A DNA stretch of 64,000 nt, from the NCBI GenBank assembly GCA_002355495.1, contig AP017424.1, positions 7,381,501-7,445,500 of the forward strand, given 5' to 3'. The notes beneath the pieces were generated by a model, which ran no database searches, was not told the origin of the DNA, and saw only the letters and a list, made by a program, of their open reading frames with translations. The translations under genes and the position numbers were made by a program. This DNA comes from Streptomyces laurentii. GTDB taxonomy: Bacteria; Actinomycetota; Actinomycetes; Streptomycetales; Streptomycetaceae. Position 1 is the stretch's first letter, and the number at the start of each line of letters is the position of its first letter. Positions 34,202 to 43,477 of the stretch are shown here, piece by piece.

Positions 34202-35308
34202 GTGAGAGGTATGCGCGTGAGGGGCACGGCCGCGACAGGTCTCGCCCTGTTGCTGCTCACCGGCTGCGGAGCGGAGGACACCCGGAGCAGCGGCCCGGCG
34301 ACACTCGACCCGAAGGCCGACATCACCCAGCAGTCCCTCACGGTCTCCATCTGGGACGGCTACAGCCCCGAGGACCTGCCCGAGCGCGTCAAGAAGGACC
34401 TCGGCGTCCCGCTGAAGATCGCGCACCACGCCACCAACGAAGAGATCATGGCCAAGCTCACGGGGGGCGGCGCGGCAGGGAACGACAGCGGTATCGATGT
34501 CGCCTTCGTCTCCGGCCAGTACGCCCAGGCCCTGAACGCGGCCGGACTGCTCGAGCCCGTCCACGCGGACCTGATCCCGAACCTCAAGAACCTCTATCCC
34601 GAGGCCCGGCAGCTCGCCTACGACAAGGGCAACACCTTCTCCGTCCCCTACACCTGGGGGACGACCGGGATCTGCTACCGCACCGACCTCGTGGAACAGC
34701 CCCCGACCAGCTGGAACGACCTCCTCAAGCCCCCATCCGCGCTGAAGGGGAAGGTCACCATGATGACCACCGAGCGCTGGCTCGCCCTCCCGGCACTCAA
34801 GGCGCTCGGCCACTCCGTCAACACCACCAGCGACCGGGAACTCGCCGCCGCCCGCACGCTGCTCCTCGACGCCAAGAAGGACCTGCTCGCCTACGACGAC
34901 ACCACGTTCGGCGACAGGCTCGTCAAGGGCGAGTCGGCGATGGCGGAGGCATGGGACGGCTGGTGCCCGACCGACAACCCGAAGATCGGGTTCGCCGTCC
35001 CGAAGGAGGGCAGCGACCTCTGGGTGGACACGATGGTCGTACTGAAGTCCTCCAAGAACAAGGAGGCCGCGCACGCCCTCGTCAACTACATCCTCGCCCC
35101 GGAGATCCACAGCTGGGCAGCCGAGAACATCCGCTACAAGGTGCCCAACGAGGCCGCCATGGCACAGCTGGACCCGAAGGTGCTCAAAGCCAACGCACCA
35201 CTGCGCATGACACCGGACGAGCTGCTCGAGAACGAGTCCGTCATCGATGTCGGCGAGGCGGCCACGAAGTACACCCGGCTGTCGACCGAGGTAGCCGCCG
35301 GCTCATGA
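34202..35308 (+). CDS. polyamine-type ABC transporter, substrate-binding lipoprotein (PotD-like)
   Basis: A 368-residue extracellular solute receptor. The GTG at 34202 has GGGAG (34190-34194) seven bases upstream. The leader ends in the lipobox LLLLTGC, so it is lipid-anchored after Cys 19 or so. Family marks include LTVSIWDGYSPEDLPERV, IDVAFVSGQYAQAL, NTFSVPYTWGTTGICYRTD (the classic PotD/PotF segment), KGKVTMMTTERWLALP and the C-terminal LLENESVIDVGEAATKY. It is the first gene of a five-gene unit with ATGA overlaps (34202-39225). Spermidine/putrescine is the family's usual ligand, but a modified amine is possible. Confidence 0.88.
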   Translation: MRGMRVRGTAATGLALLLLTGCGAEDTRSSGPATLDPKADITQQSLTVSIWDGYSPEDLPERVKKDLGVPLKIAHHATNEEIMAKLTGGGAAGNDSGIDVAFVSGQYAQALNAAGLLEPVHADLIPNLKNLYPEARQLAYDKGNTFSVPYTWGTTGICYRTDLVEQPPTSWNDLLKPPSALKGKVTMMTTERWLALPALKALGHSVNTTSDRELAAARTLLLDAKKDLLAYDDTTFGDRLVKGESAMAEAWDGWCPTDNPKIGFAVPKEGSDLWVDTMVVLKSSKNKEAAHALVNYILAPEIHSWAAENIRYKVPNEAAMAQLDPKVLKANAPLRMTPDELLENESVIDVGEAATKYTRLSTEVAAGS

Positions 35309-36129
35309 AGCGGTGGCCGCTGACCGCGACCGGCCTGACGTATTCGACCGTCTTCATGGTCGTCCCCCTGGGCCTGGTGCTGAGTTACGCGTTCTTCCGG
35401 CGTGGCCGCTTCGGTGGCGTCGTGCACGAGCCGACCACCGAGAACCTCACCCGCCTCGCCGACCCGCTCTACGCCGGCGTCGTCCTCCACTCCACCTGGA
35501 TCGCCGCCCTCACCACCGTCCTCGCCCTCCTCATCGGCTATCCGACGGCGTACGTGATCGCCGGTCTCACGCGCCGTCGGCAGACGATCGCCCTGATCGC
35601 CGTCGTCCTGCCCTTCTGGACCAGCTTCCTCATCCGCGTCTACGCGTGGATCGTGCTGCTGAGCGGCCCCGGCTGGCTCAACAAGACACTGGGCGCGATC
35701 GGCCTCGGCCCGGTGGAGATCCTCTACACCGATGCGGCCGTCGTCATCGGTCTGCTGTACGCGTATCTGCCCCTGATGATCCTCCCCTTGTACGCGTCCC
35801 TAGCGCGGCTCGACCCGCAGCTGCGCGAGGCCGCCGCGAACCTGGGCGGTGGGCCGTGGGCCGTCTTCCGTACGGTGACGCTTCCCCTCACCCTCCCCGG
35901 GGTCCTCACCGGCTGCCTCCTCGTCTTCGTACCGAGCTTCGGGAACTTCGTCGTCCCCGAACTCCTCGGTGGGGGAAGGTCGGTGATGGTCGGCAACCTC
36001 ATCCGCGACCAGTTCCTCAAGGCCCGCGACTGGCCTTTCGGCTCGGCGCTCGCACTCGCGCTGCTGGCCGTGCTGACGCTGCTGCTCTTCGCGCACGCGT
36101 GGACGGCGAGGAGGTACGGGAGCCGATGA
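35305..36129 (+). CDS. polyamine-type ABC transporter permease (PotB-like)
   Basis: A 274-residue inner-membrane permease with six helices. ATG 35305 overlaps the receptor stop. The coupling loop with the EAA motif is LREAAANLGGGPWAVFRTVTLPLTLPG, and GNFVVPELLGGGRSVMVGNLI is the conserved last periplasmic segment of the PotB/PotH group. It pairs with the next permease to form the channel energised by the ATPase at 36920. Confidence 0.92.
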   Translation: MKRWPLTATGLTYSTVFMVVPLGLVLSYAFFRRGRFGGVVHEPTTENLTRLADPLYAGVVLHSTWIAALTTVLALLIGYPTAYVIAGLTRRRQTIALIAVVLPFWTSFLIRVYAWIVLLSGPGWLNKTLGAIGLGPVEILYTDAAVVIGLLYAYLPLMILPLYASLARLDPQLREAAANLGGGPWAVFRTVTLPLTLPGVLTGCLLVFVPSFGNFVVPELLGGGRSVMVGNLIRDQFLKARDWPFGSALALALLAVLTLLLFAHAWTARRYGSR

Positions 36130-36923
36130 CCCCCACCCGGAACCGGCTGTCGACGCGCCTTCCGTTCTGGCTGACGTACGTCTTCCTCTACGCGCCCGTC
36201 GTCGTCCTCGTCGCCATGTCGTTCAACGCGGGTGGCTCCCCGTACGCCTTCGAGGGGTTCAGTCTGCGCTGGTACGGCGAGTTGGCGGGCGACGAAGAGA
36301 TCCTGCACGGGCTCGTCAACACCCTGATCGTCGCGGCCGGGTCCGCGGCGCTGTCCACGGTCCTCGGCACCCTGCTCGCGATCGGCGCGGGCCGGGGCAC
36401 CCGTTCACGGCTGCTGGACGTGGTGACCCTGCTCCCCGCCGTCGTCCCCGATCTGCTGCTCGCCATCGGCCTGCTCGTCTTCTACGCCGCCGTCCGGCTC
36501 ACCCTCGGCCTGCACAGCGTGCTGCTCGCCCACACCGTCTTCGGCGCCGCCTTCGTCGCCGCGCTCGTGCGGACGCGGCTGGCGCACACCGATCCCTCGC
36601 TGGAGGAGGCGTCCCGGGACCTGGGCGCGACACCGCTGGCGACGTTCGTCCGTATCACCCTGCCGTCCCTCGCCCCGGGCATCGCCGCCGGGGCCCTGCT
36701 CGCCTTCACGCTCTCCGTCGACGAGTTCGTCATCGCCTATTTCACGGCCGCTCCGACCGAGCCGACGCTCCCGGTCGTCGTGTACTCGATGGTCCGCTTC
36801 GGCGTCACCCCGGAGATCAACGCGCTCGCGACCCTGCTGCTGGGGGTCAGCTTCACCGCCGTCGTCGCCGCGCAGCGGCTCACCCGTACGACCACTCCCC
36901 GCGCTCCGGAGGCGAACGGATGA
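36126..36923 (+). CDS. polyamine-type ABC transporter permease (PotC-like)
   Basis: A 265-residue permease, second membrane subunit. ATG 36126 overlaps the preceding stop (ATGA). Helices include LTYVFLYAPVVVLVAMSF and LLPAVVPDLLLAIGLLVFYAA; the ATPase-contact loop is LEEASRDLGATPLATFVRITLPSLAPG, and TLSVDEFVIAYFTAAPTEPTLPV is a PotC/PotI hallmark. Confidence 0.92.
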   Translation: MTPTRNRLSTRLPFWLTYVFLYAPVVVLVAMSFNAGGSPYAFEGFSLRWYGELAGDEEILHGLVNTLIVAAGSAALSTVLGTLLAIGAGRGTRSRLLDVVTLLPAVVPDLLLAIGLLVFYAAVRLTLGLHSVLLAHTVFGAAFVAALVRTRLAHTDPSLEEASRDLGATPLATFVRITLPSLAPGIAAGALLAFTLSVDEFVIAYFTAAPTEPTLPVVVYSMVRFGVTPEINALATLLLGVSFTAVVAAQRLTRTTTPRAPEANG

Positions 36924-37939
36924 TCGAGATCAAGGGGGTCAGCCACCGTTTCGGAGGGATCAAGGCGTTGGACGACGTCTCGCTGGACATCGGCGAGGGC
37001 GAGTTCTGCGCGTTGCTCGGGCCGAGCGGCTGCGGCAAGACGACCCTGCTGCGTATCCTCGCCGGGTTCGAGACGCCGGACGCGGGCACGGTCACACTCG
37101 ACGGAGAGGACCTGCTGAGGGTGCCGCCGCACCGGCGCCCGGTCAATCTGATGTTCCAGTCGTTCGCGATCTTCCCGCACATGTCGGTCGAGCGGAACGT
37201 GGCGTACGGGCTGGAGCGGGAACGGCTCCCGCGCCGAGAGATACGGGAACGGGTCGACGCGGCACTCGCCACGGTCGGCCTGCCCACGTACGCCCGCCGC
37301 AGACCGCACCAGCTCTCCGGCGGACAGCGTCAGCGTGTCGCGCTCGCCCGGGCGATCGTGAAGCGGCCCCGTCTGCTGTTGCTCGACGAGCCGCTGTCCG
37401 CGCTCGACAAGCAGGTGCGGGTGAAGATGCAGCTGGAGTTGAAGCGGCTTCAGAACGAGGTCGGCATCACGTTCCTCGTGGTCACGCACGACCAGGAGGA
37501 GGCCATGTCGCTCGCCGACCGGATCGCCGTGATGAACGCGGGCCGTATCGAGCAGACCGACGCACCGGTGGAGCTGTACGAACGGCCGCGTACCGCCTTC
37601 GTCGCGGGCTTCGTCGGCGCGAACAACCTCTTTCCGGGGCCGGACGGCATCACGGCTGTACGTCCGGAGCGCATCCGCATCGGCGACGGAGGTGGCGACG
37701 GGGACGGGGGCGGCGAGGGCGTGCGGCTCACGGGCACGGTCGTCGACGTCAGCTTCCACGGCGGCACGTCACACCTCGCCGTGCGTGTCCCGGCCCTGGA
37801 CCGGCCGGTACTCGTCGCCGTCCAGGGCCCCTCCCGTGTCGTGTCCGGCGAGCGGGTGTCCCTTGCCTGGCCTCCGGAGGCCGCCGTCCGTATTCCCGCC
37901 GGCATCCCTGTCGGCCCGATCGAGGGGGAAGAGCCATGA
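36920..37939 (+). CDS. polyamine-type ABC transporter ATPase (PotA-like)
   Basis: A 339-residue ATP-binding subunit. ATG 36920 overlaps the permease stop. Walker A GPSGCGKTTLLR, Q-loop MFQSFAIFPH, signature LSGGQRQRVALARA, Walker B LLLLDEPLSALD and switch His in VVTHDQEEAM are all intact. The C-terminal TOBE-like regulatory domain (from about residue 235) includes a Gly/Asp-rich insertion GDGGGDGDGGGEG. It drives uptake by the two permeases. The overlap with the following glycosyltransferase implies that sugar transfer and transport are co-regulated. Confidence 0.93.
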   Translation: MIEIKGVSHRFGGIKALDDVSLDIGEGEFCALLGPSGCGKTTLLRILAGFETPDAGTVTLDGEDLLRVPPHRRPVNLMFQSFAIFPHMSVERNVAYGLERERLPRREIRERVDAALATVGLPTYARRRPHQLSGGQRQRVALARAIVKRPRLLLLDEPLSALDKQVRVKMQLELKRLQNEVGITFLVVTHDQEEAMSLADRIAVMNAGRIEQTDAPVELYERPRTAFVAGFVGANNLFPGPDGITAVRPERIRIGDGGGDGDGGGEGVRLTGTVVDVSFHGGTSHLAVRVPALDRPVLVAVQGPSRVVSGERVSLAWPPEAAVRIPAGIPVGPIEGEEP

Positions 37940-39225
37940 CGGAACGCCGGCTCACCGTGCTGTTCGTACCGGAGAGCGCCTACGGGCCCACCAACAACTG
38001 CGTCGGCATCGGCGATGTCCTGCGCCGCCGCGGCCATCGCGTCGTCTTCGCCGCCGAGGCCTCCTGGAAGGGGAAGCTCACGGCGCTCGGCTTCGAGGAG
38101 GACCTGGTCGCCCTCGCGCCCCCGCCGGAAGGAGAGCAGGAGGCGGGCCAGTTCTGGAAGGACTTCATCCGGGACACCGCACCGGAGTTCCGCAAGCCGA
38201 CCATCGAGCAGCTGGAGACCTGGGTCAAGCCCGTCTGGGAGGAGCTCGTCGCGGGCGTCCGGTACTGCGAGCCGCACCTGCGGCGGATCATCGAGCGGGT
38301 CCGGCCCGATGTGATCGTCGAGGACAACGTCGTGTGCTTCCCCGCCCTGCTGACCGCGGGTACACCGTTCGTCCGCATCATGTCCTGCAACCCCCTCGAA
38401 CTGAGGACGGACGACGTGCCCCCGGTCTTCTCCGGCCATCCGTCGGCGGACCGCACCGGCTGGGCGGAATTCCGGGAGGCATACGACCGCTCGCACCGCG
38501 CGCTCTGGGAGGAGTTCAACGCGTGGGTGGTGGAGCAGGGAGCTCCGGCCCTGCCGGAGCTGGACTTCATCCATCACGGCGCAACGAATCTCTACGTGTA
38601 CCCGGAAGCCGCGGACTACGCGCGCACGCTCGGCCCGGCCTGGCACCGGCTGGACTCCTCGGTCCGGGAGACGGACGGGACGTTCGAACTGCCCGCGGAG
38701 CTGCGGAACGGCGACGGCGCGTTGATCTACTTCTCGCTGGGCTCACTCGGCTCGGCGGACCTGGGGCTGATGCGGCGCGTCATCGGCGTGCTGGCCGGGA
38801 CCCCGCACCGCTACCTCGTGTCCAAGGGGCCGCTGCACGAGGAGATCGAGCTCCCGCCGAACATGTGGGGCGCGGAGTTCCTGCCGCAGACGTCGATCCT
38901 GCCGCTCGTCGATCTCGTCATCACGCACGGCGGCAACAACACGACGACCGAGGCCCTGCACTTCGGCAAGCCGATGGTGCTGCTGCCCCTGTTCTGGGAC
39001 CAGTACGACAACGCCCAGCGGATGGACGAGCTGGGGTTCGGCGTCCGCCTGGACACGTACCGCTTCACGGACGGGGAACTGAAGGGGACGCTGGAGCGGT
39101 TGCTCGCGGACGACGCGCTGCGGGAGCGGCTGGCCGGCGTGGGGGAGGAGATCCGCCGCCGAGACGGCCTGCGCAAAGCGGCGGACCTCATCGAAGGAGC
39201 TGCCACGCCGGCGACAGGGCGATGA
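37936..39225 (+). CDS. MGT-family (UDP-glycosyl) glycosyltransferase, GT1
   Basis: A 429-residue GT-B fold enzyme that transfers a sugar from a nucleotide donor to a small-molecule acceptor. ATG 37936 overlaps the ATPase stop (ATGA). The N-terminal acceptor domain starts RLTVLFVPESAYGPTNNCVG; the donor domain has LIYFSLGSLGSADLG, AEFLPQTSILPLVDLVITHG and the signature HGGNNTTTEALHFGKPMVLLPLFWDQ. Family members modify macrolides, flavonoids and other hydrophobic compounds. Being the last member of a coupled transporter operon, it might modify the imported compound or a cell component; that is inference. Confidence 0.88.
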   Translation: MTERRLTVLFVPESAYGPTNNCVGIGDVLRRRGHRVVFAAEASWKGKLTALGFEEDLVALAPPPEGEQEAGQFWKDFIRDTAPEFRKPTIEQLETWVKPVWEELVAGVRYCEPHLRRIIERVRPDVIVEDNVVCFPALLTAGTPFVRIMSCNPLELRTDDVPPVFSGHPSADRTGWAEFREAYDRSHRALWEEFNAWVVEQGAPALPELDFIHHGATNLYVYPEAADYARTLGPAWHRLDSSVRETDGTFELPAELRNGDGALIYFSLGSLGSADLGLMRRVIGVLAGTPHRYLVSKGPLHEEIELPPNMWGAEFLPQTSILPLVDLVITHGGNNTTTEALHFGKPMVLLPLFWDQYDNAQRMDELGFGVRLDTYRFTDGELKGTLERLLADDALRERLAGVGEEIRRRDGLRKAADLIEGAATPATGR

Positions 39226-39314
39226 AGAACACGTCCTCGGGGGCGACCGACGGTCGCGACCACGGCGACGGTGACTCTCGACAGCGCCCGCCGCGCGGCA
39301 CCCACCCGTACCGG

Positions 39315-39378
39315 TCCTCAACCAGGCACCGGGTACCTCTCGTTGAGGAACCTCCGTCGTCCGTATAGCACTTGAGGA
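39315..39378. promoter_or_regulatory. three TTGAGGA-type repeats before the TPR/prenyl synthase operon
   Basis: TCCTCAAC (39315-39322) faces GTTGAGGA (39342-39349), and TTGAGGA recurs at 39372-39378. Starts are spaced 28-29 bp apart, about three helical turns. The first two could alternatively form an 8-bp stem with a 19-base loop (a weak terminator for the upstream operon). Confidence 0.35.
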
Positions 39379-39492
39379 TGATCCGCCGACCCTCCGGAGA
39401 TGTACTTTCCGACCGATCCGGAACCCGGCACCACCGCCACCGTCTTCACCCTCGCGTCGGCTTGATCGTCGAGCCGACAGGAGGAGGTTCTG

Positions 39493-40644
39493 ATGGCCGG
39501 TCGGATGAGTGAGGCGAGGCGGGCGAAGGCGTCCGCGCCGGAGTATCAGGGAGCGCTCGGGACGCTGTCGGTGAACGCCTCGCTGCCCGAGGTGCTCGCC
39601 CGGGGCATCGAGGAACTCCAGGCGGCGGAACAGGCAGGAAACCTGCGGGAGATGGCGCGGTGCGGGCTGGCCGTGGCGGAGGCCTGCCGCAGGCTCGGGC
39701 GGATCGGGGAAGCCGACCGGGCGTGGAAGGCGAGCTATCGGGCGGCGCGTTCGGCCGGTCACGAGGGGGCGATGGCGTGGGCGCTGTGGAGCGGCGGCAC
39801 GCTGGCCCGGCAGCGCGGTGCGTTCCGGCTGGCGTACCGGCTCCTGCGGCTCGCGGCCGAGGCGGGCGAGCGGGGGGACGACATCGTCGTGCGGGGCTAC
39901 TCGCTGGCGGGGCTCGCCGAGACCGGGCGCATACAGGGCGATTACGAGGCCGTGGGCCGGCTGCACGAACAGCTGCTCGCCGAGGCCCGCCGCCGCGGCG
40001 AGGCCCGGCACACGGTGTGGGCACTGGAGGGCATCGCGCAGATGCACCGCAACACGGGCTCCTACGACAAGGCCCTGGCCCTGTTCGAGGAGGCGGCCGA
40101 GACGGCGTCGCGTGCCGAGGACCGGCGCGGCTGGGCATGGGCCCTGCGGGGCATCGCCGACGTGGTGTCCGTACGCGACGGGGACGTGGACCGCGCACTG
40201 TCCCTGCTGTCGCAGGCGGAGGAGGCATGCCGGGAGATACGGCTGTCCAGCGCGCTCGCCTACAACCACAAGATGCGGGGCAACGTCCTGTACCGGGCAG
40301 GCCGGTACGAGCAGGCCCGCGAGCTGTACGCGCAGGCGCTGGAGGAGTTCCGCGAGATGGAGGAGCCACGCGGGACGGCACTGTCGAGGCTGGGCCTGGT
40401 CAAGGCCGGTGCCCGCCTGGGCCGCGAGGCCGCGCACACCGCCGCGGAACTTGCCGAACTGCGCACGACCTTGGACCGCATCGGACTGCGACACGCCCGG
40501 GACATGGTGGACAAGGCCGCGGCCGAGCTCGGGGTCGGCCCGCTACCGGACCATGCCGGTCAGGGAACCGGGGCAGCGGAGCCGGTGCTGCCGGCGGTCG
40601 GGGCGGAGGCCCTGCGGGCCGTGGACGTGGAGGGGCTGCGATGA
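39493..40644 (+). CDS. tetratricopeptide (TPR) repeat protein
   Basis: A 383-residue helical repeat scaffold with an ideal ribosome site (GGAGGAGG) before ATG 39493. Repeats with the TPR pattern run from about residue 35 to 330, for example GAMAWALWSGGTLARQRGAF, TVWALEGIAQMHRNTGSYDK, RGWAWALRGIADVVSVRDGD and LAYNHKMRGNVLYRAGRYEQ. No enzyme motif is visible. The stop overlaps the start of the polyprenyl diphosphate synthase (ATGA), so the two are translated together and the TPR protein may assist or regulate that enzyme. Confidence 0.88.
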   Translation: MAGRMSEARRAKASAPEYQGALGTLSVNASLPEVLARGIEELQAAEQAGNLREMARCGLAVAEACRRLGRIGEADRAWKASYRAARSAGHEGAMAWALWSGGTLARQRGAFRLAYRLLRLAAEAGERGDDIVVRGYSLAGLAETGRIQGDYEAVGRLHEQLLAEARRRGEARHTVWALEGIAQMHRNTGSYDKALALFEEAAETASRAEDRRGWAWALRGIADVVSVRDGDVDRALSLLSQAEEACREIRLSSALAYNHKMRGNVLYRAGRYEQARELYAQALEEFREMEEPRGTALSRLGLVKAGARLGREAAHTAAELAELRTTLDRIGLRHARDMVDKAAAELGVGPLPDHAGQGTGAAEPVLPAVGAEALRAVDVEGLR

Positions 40645-41786
40645 ACGCCCTGCCGAAGCCGTCGTCGCCGGCCTGTTCACCCGTGGACACACCAGCCGGC
40701 TCATCCGCCGCCGGCCCCGCGGGCGTGGCGCTGATGAGCCCGCCCCGCCCGCACCACCCCTTGCCCTCCACCGTCCTGGACCGCTGCCGCGCACTGGTCC
40801 GGCCGGCGCTGGTGGAGGCGGTGGGAAGACTGCATCCCTGGACCGGTGAGATGGCGGCGTACGCACTGGGCTGGGCCGACCCGTCAGGGACGCCGAACCC
40901 GGGCGGATCGGAGGGCAAGGGAGTGCGTCAGGCCCTGACCCTGCTCGGAGCGGAGGCCGTCGGAGCCGACGGCGCCGACGCCGTCCCGGGAGCCGTGGCC
41001 GTCGAACTCGTCCACACCTTCTCGCTGCTCCACGACGACATCATGGACGCCGACGCACTGCGCCGGCAGCGCCCCGCGGTGTGGAAGACGTACGGGACGG
41101 GCCCGGCCGTTCTCGCGGGCGACGCGCTCCTCGCCCAGGCCGTGGCGACCCTGGCCGAGGTCGGGAGCCGGCACACGGGTGCCGCGGTCCGGTGCCTGTG
41201 CACGACCCTGAACACACTGGTGACCGGCCAGGCGCAGGACCTGCGCTTCGAGGACCGTCCGTGGCACGGACCCGGTGCGGTGGGACCGGACGAGTACCGT
41301 TCGATGGCCGACCAGAAGACGGGCGCCCTGCTGGGCTGCGCGCTCGCGCTCGGCGCGATCCTGGGCGGCGCCCCCGACCGCACCGTGACCGCACTCGAAC
41401 GAGCCGGGCGCCATCTCGGCCTCGCCTTCCAGGCGGTGGACGACATCCTCGGCATCTGGGGCGACCCGGCCGTGACCGGCAAGCCCGTCCACGCGGACCT
41501 CCGACGGGGCAAGAAGACCTACCCGATCCTCACGGCACTGGCCGGAGGAGACGAGGCCGCACACGAACTCGCCGCGCTCCTCACGACCACCGAGCGGATG
41601 GACGACGACGAGGCCGCCCACGTCGCGGCGCTGGTCGAGAAGGCCGGCGGTCGGTCGGCAACCCGCGACGAGGCACTCCGCCACCTGGACACCGCCCGCC
41701 GCACCCTGCGCGACACGCCGCTGAGGTCTCCGGCCGTACAGCAACTGGACACGCTGTTCACGCACATGCTCGCCAGAACATGGTGA
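40641..41786 (+). CDS. polyprenyl diphosphate synthase (isoprenyl transferase, all-trans)
   Basis: A 381-residue prenyltransferase that condenses allylic diphosphates with isopentenyl diphosphate. The first aspartate-rich motif is VHTFSLLHDDIMD (DDIMD, with D-D-x-x-D) and the second is FQAVDDILGIWGD (DDxxG-x). The lysine/arginine pocket includes GGSEGKGVRQAL and ADQKTGALLG. The first 60 residues are a low-complexity leader with alternative starts. Chain length is set by residues before the first motif (AVELVHTFS), which are fairly small, but I do not predict the length. No terpene cyclase is seen next to it. Confidence 0.88.
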   Translation: MNALPKPSSPACSPVDTPAGSSAAGPAGVALMSPPRPHHPLPSTVLDRCRALVRPALVEAVGRLHPWTGEMAAYALGWADPSGTPNPGGSEGKGVRQALTLLGAEAVGADGADAVPGAVAVELVHTFSLLHDDIMDADALRRQRPAVWKTYGTGPAVLAGDALLAQAVATLAEVGSRHTGAAVRCLCTTLNTLVTGQAQDLRFEDRPWHGPGAVGPDEYRSMADQKTGALLGCALALGAILGGAPDRTVTALERAGRHLGLAFQAVDDILGIWGDPAVTGKPVHADLRRGKKTYPILTALAGGDEAAHELAALLTTTERMDDDEAAHVAALVEKAGGRSATRDEALRHLDTARRTLRDTPLRSPAVQQLDTLFTHMLARTW

Positions 41787-41842
41787 CCCGCGGCCTGCGA
41801 GGAGGGGGGCCGCCCCGTGCTTCGGCCGCGCGATGACCGAAC

Positions 41843-41869
41843 GGCGTCACCACCAGAGGTGGTGACGCC
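41843..41869 (+). terminator. perfect 12-bp terminator hairpin after the prenyl synthase
   Basis: GGCGTCACCACC (41843-41854), loop AGA, GGTGGTGACGCC (41858-41869), 57 bp after the stop. Very stable. It ends the TPR/prenyl synthase operon. Confidence 0.85.
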
Positions 41870-41946
41870 TTGTGGGCGCGATCGGCACACCGCCGGATAG
41901 ACGCGCGACGCGGTTGTGTTCGCCGATTCACCTGCTTTCGGTCATG

Positions 41947-41983
41947 CGGCCTTACGGCCTTACGGGCTTACGGCCTTACGGCC
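41947..41983. repeat. 8-bp tandem repeat (CGGCCTTA) at the 3' end of the esterase gene
   Basis: Four units CGGCCTTA, CGGCCTTA, CGGGCTTA, CGGCCTTA plus CGGCC. The repeat contains the esterase stop codon (TAA at 41976-41978) and lies between convergent genes. Too short and too regular in spacing to be a CRISPR. Confidence 0.85.
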
Positions 41984-43477
41984 GAAGCAGCGGGAAGGCG
42001 GCCTTGGCCCAGAGCGCTCGCGTGCCGGCGGGCTCGCCCGGGCTGTCGCAGTCGGCCGAGGTCCAGGTCATGAGTGGGGCGTCGGGGTGGTCGACGGCCG
42101 GCCAGCCGGGGTCTCCGGTGCGGGCGAAGTCGGCCCAGGCGCGCACCATGCGGGCGGAGAGGTCGTGGTCGGCGGGAGTGGGCAGGCCGCCGATGAGGAA
42201 GGCCAGGTCGCTGTCGAGGTGGTTGCCGAAGGCGAAGGGGACGTCGGCGCAGTGCCACGCCCGAACGCTTCCGCCTGGGTCGGTGCGGCGCCGGTCGAAG
42301 CGCGAGAGGTAGGTCCGGCCGCCGGCTCGGGCGTGGTGTTCGGCGAGCCTGTTGCCGTACTCGCAGAAGAGCAGGTCGCTGAAGACGGCGAGGTAGATGT
42401 CGAGGACCGGGGCCTCGGGCGCGTGGGCTCGGTACCCGTCGATCAGGCCGTCGGGGAGACCGAAGTCCTGCGCGAAGAGGGTGAGTTGCTCTTCACTGGT
42501 GACCTTGGTGCTACTGCCGACCGCGTCGAGGAGCCAGTACTCCTCGGTGGTGTGGCAGACCAGCAGGTCGACTTCCCGGCTCAAGCCCTGGGCCATTCCG
42601 GTGGGCGGATCGACGGGGAGGGTGTCCCCGTCGAGGACCGGGGCGTAGAGCGAAGGATCGTAGTGGCGGGAGCCGGAGGCGGGATCGCGCCGGTATGCCT
42701 CGACGACAGCGTCGCCGGCGCGGACCAGGGCCTCCGGGCCGACGGCCGTAAGGCCCCCGGGGGTGGCGGGGCAGCCCGCCGCGGCGGCGATCTCGCGCGT
42801 GGTCGCGGCGGCGATGTCGAGGGTGTAGCAGGGGCTGGCGGGGCTGTGGGCGATGGCGCGGCGGAACAGATCGCGGGCTCTGTCCATCACCATCAGACAA
42901 GCCACCGACGCCGCTCCGGAGGACTGGCCGGCGACGGTGACGTTGCCCGGGTCGCCACCGAACCCGGCGATGTTGTCGCGGACCCAGTGCAGCGCCGCGA
43001 TCTGGTCGAGCAGGCCGCGGTTGTCCGGGTAACCGACCCCGCGGCCGCGGGTATGTGGCCGAAGCCCTCGAATCCGACGCGGTAGTTGAGAGTGACGACG
43101 ACCACGCCGGCGCGTGCCAACGCGGTGCCGTCGAAGTCGGGCTGGGCCGAGGACCCGAAGGTGTACGCGCCGCCGTGTATCCACACGAGCACGGGAAGGC
43201 GGTCGCCTTTCGCGGCCGGGGTCCAGATGTTCACGGTGAGGATGTCCTCGTTGCCGGGGGACCAGGCGGGCGCGCCCGGCAACCGCGCCGACTGCGGAGA
43301 CACCGCCCCGAAGCGGGTACAGCCCCGCACCCCGGCCCACGCCGCGGCCGTCTGGGGCTCCTTGAACCGCCTGGGCCCGAACGGCGGCTCGGCATAGGGA
43401 ACGCCGAGCACCGCGACGACCCCTTCGGAAGCCCGAAAGCCCCGCACCCGGCCGCTGTTCGTCTCGAAGGTCTCCAC
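41976..43477 (-). CDS. type B carboxylesterase/para-nitrobenzyl esterase family (one frameshift)
   Basis: A serine esterase of about 500 residues if one base is restored. GTG 43477 follows GAGAGG. The first part has VAVLGVPYAEPPFGPRRFKEP, NEDILTVNIWTPA and LPVLVWIHGGAYTFGS (oxyanion hole); after the break come GYPDNRGLLDQIAALHWV, the nucleophile elbow VTVAGQSSGAASVACLM, the acid region YWLLDAVGSS and the His segment ADVPFAFGNHLD. The frames join in the C-run at 43037-43040; one more base gives HIPAAAGVGYPDNRG, normal for the family. As all catalytic parts survive on both sides, a sequencing-type error or a fresh mutation is likely. No signal peptide, so cytoplasmic. Confidence 0.85.

Noticed and set aside
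41947..41983. CRISPR-like repeat
   Set aside because: The repeats are 8 bp, contiguous and without spacers, so it is a simple tandem repeat.
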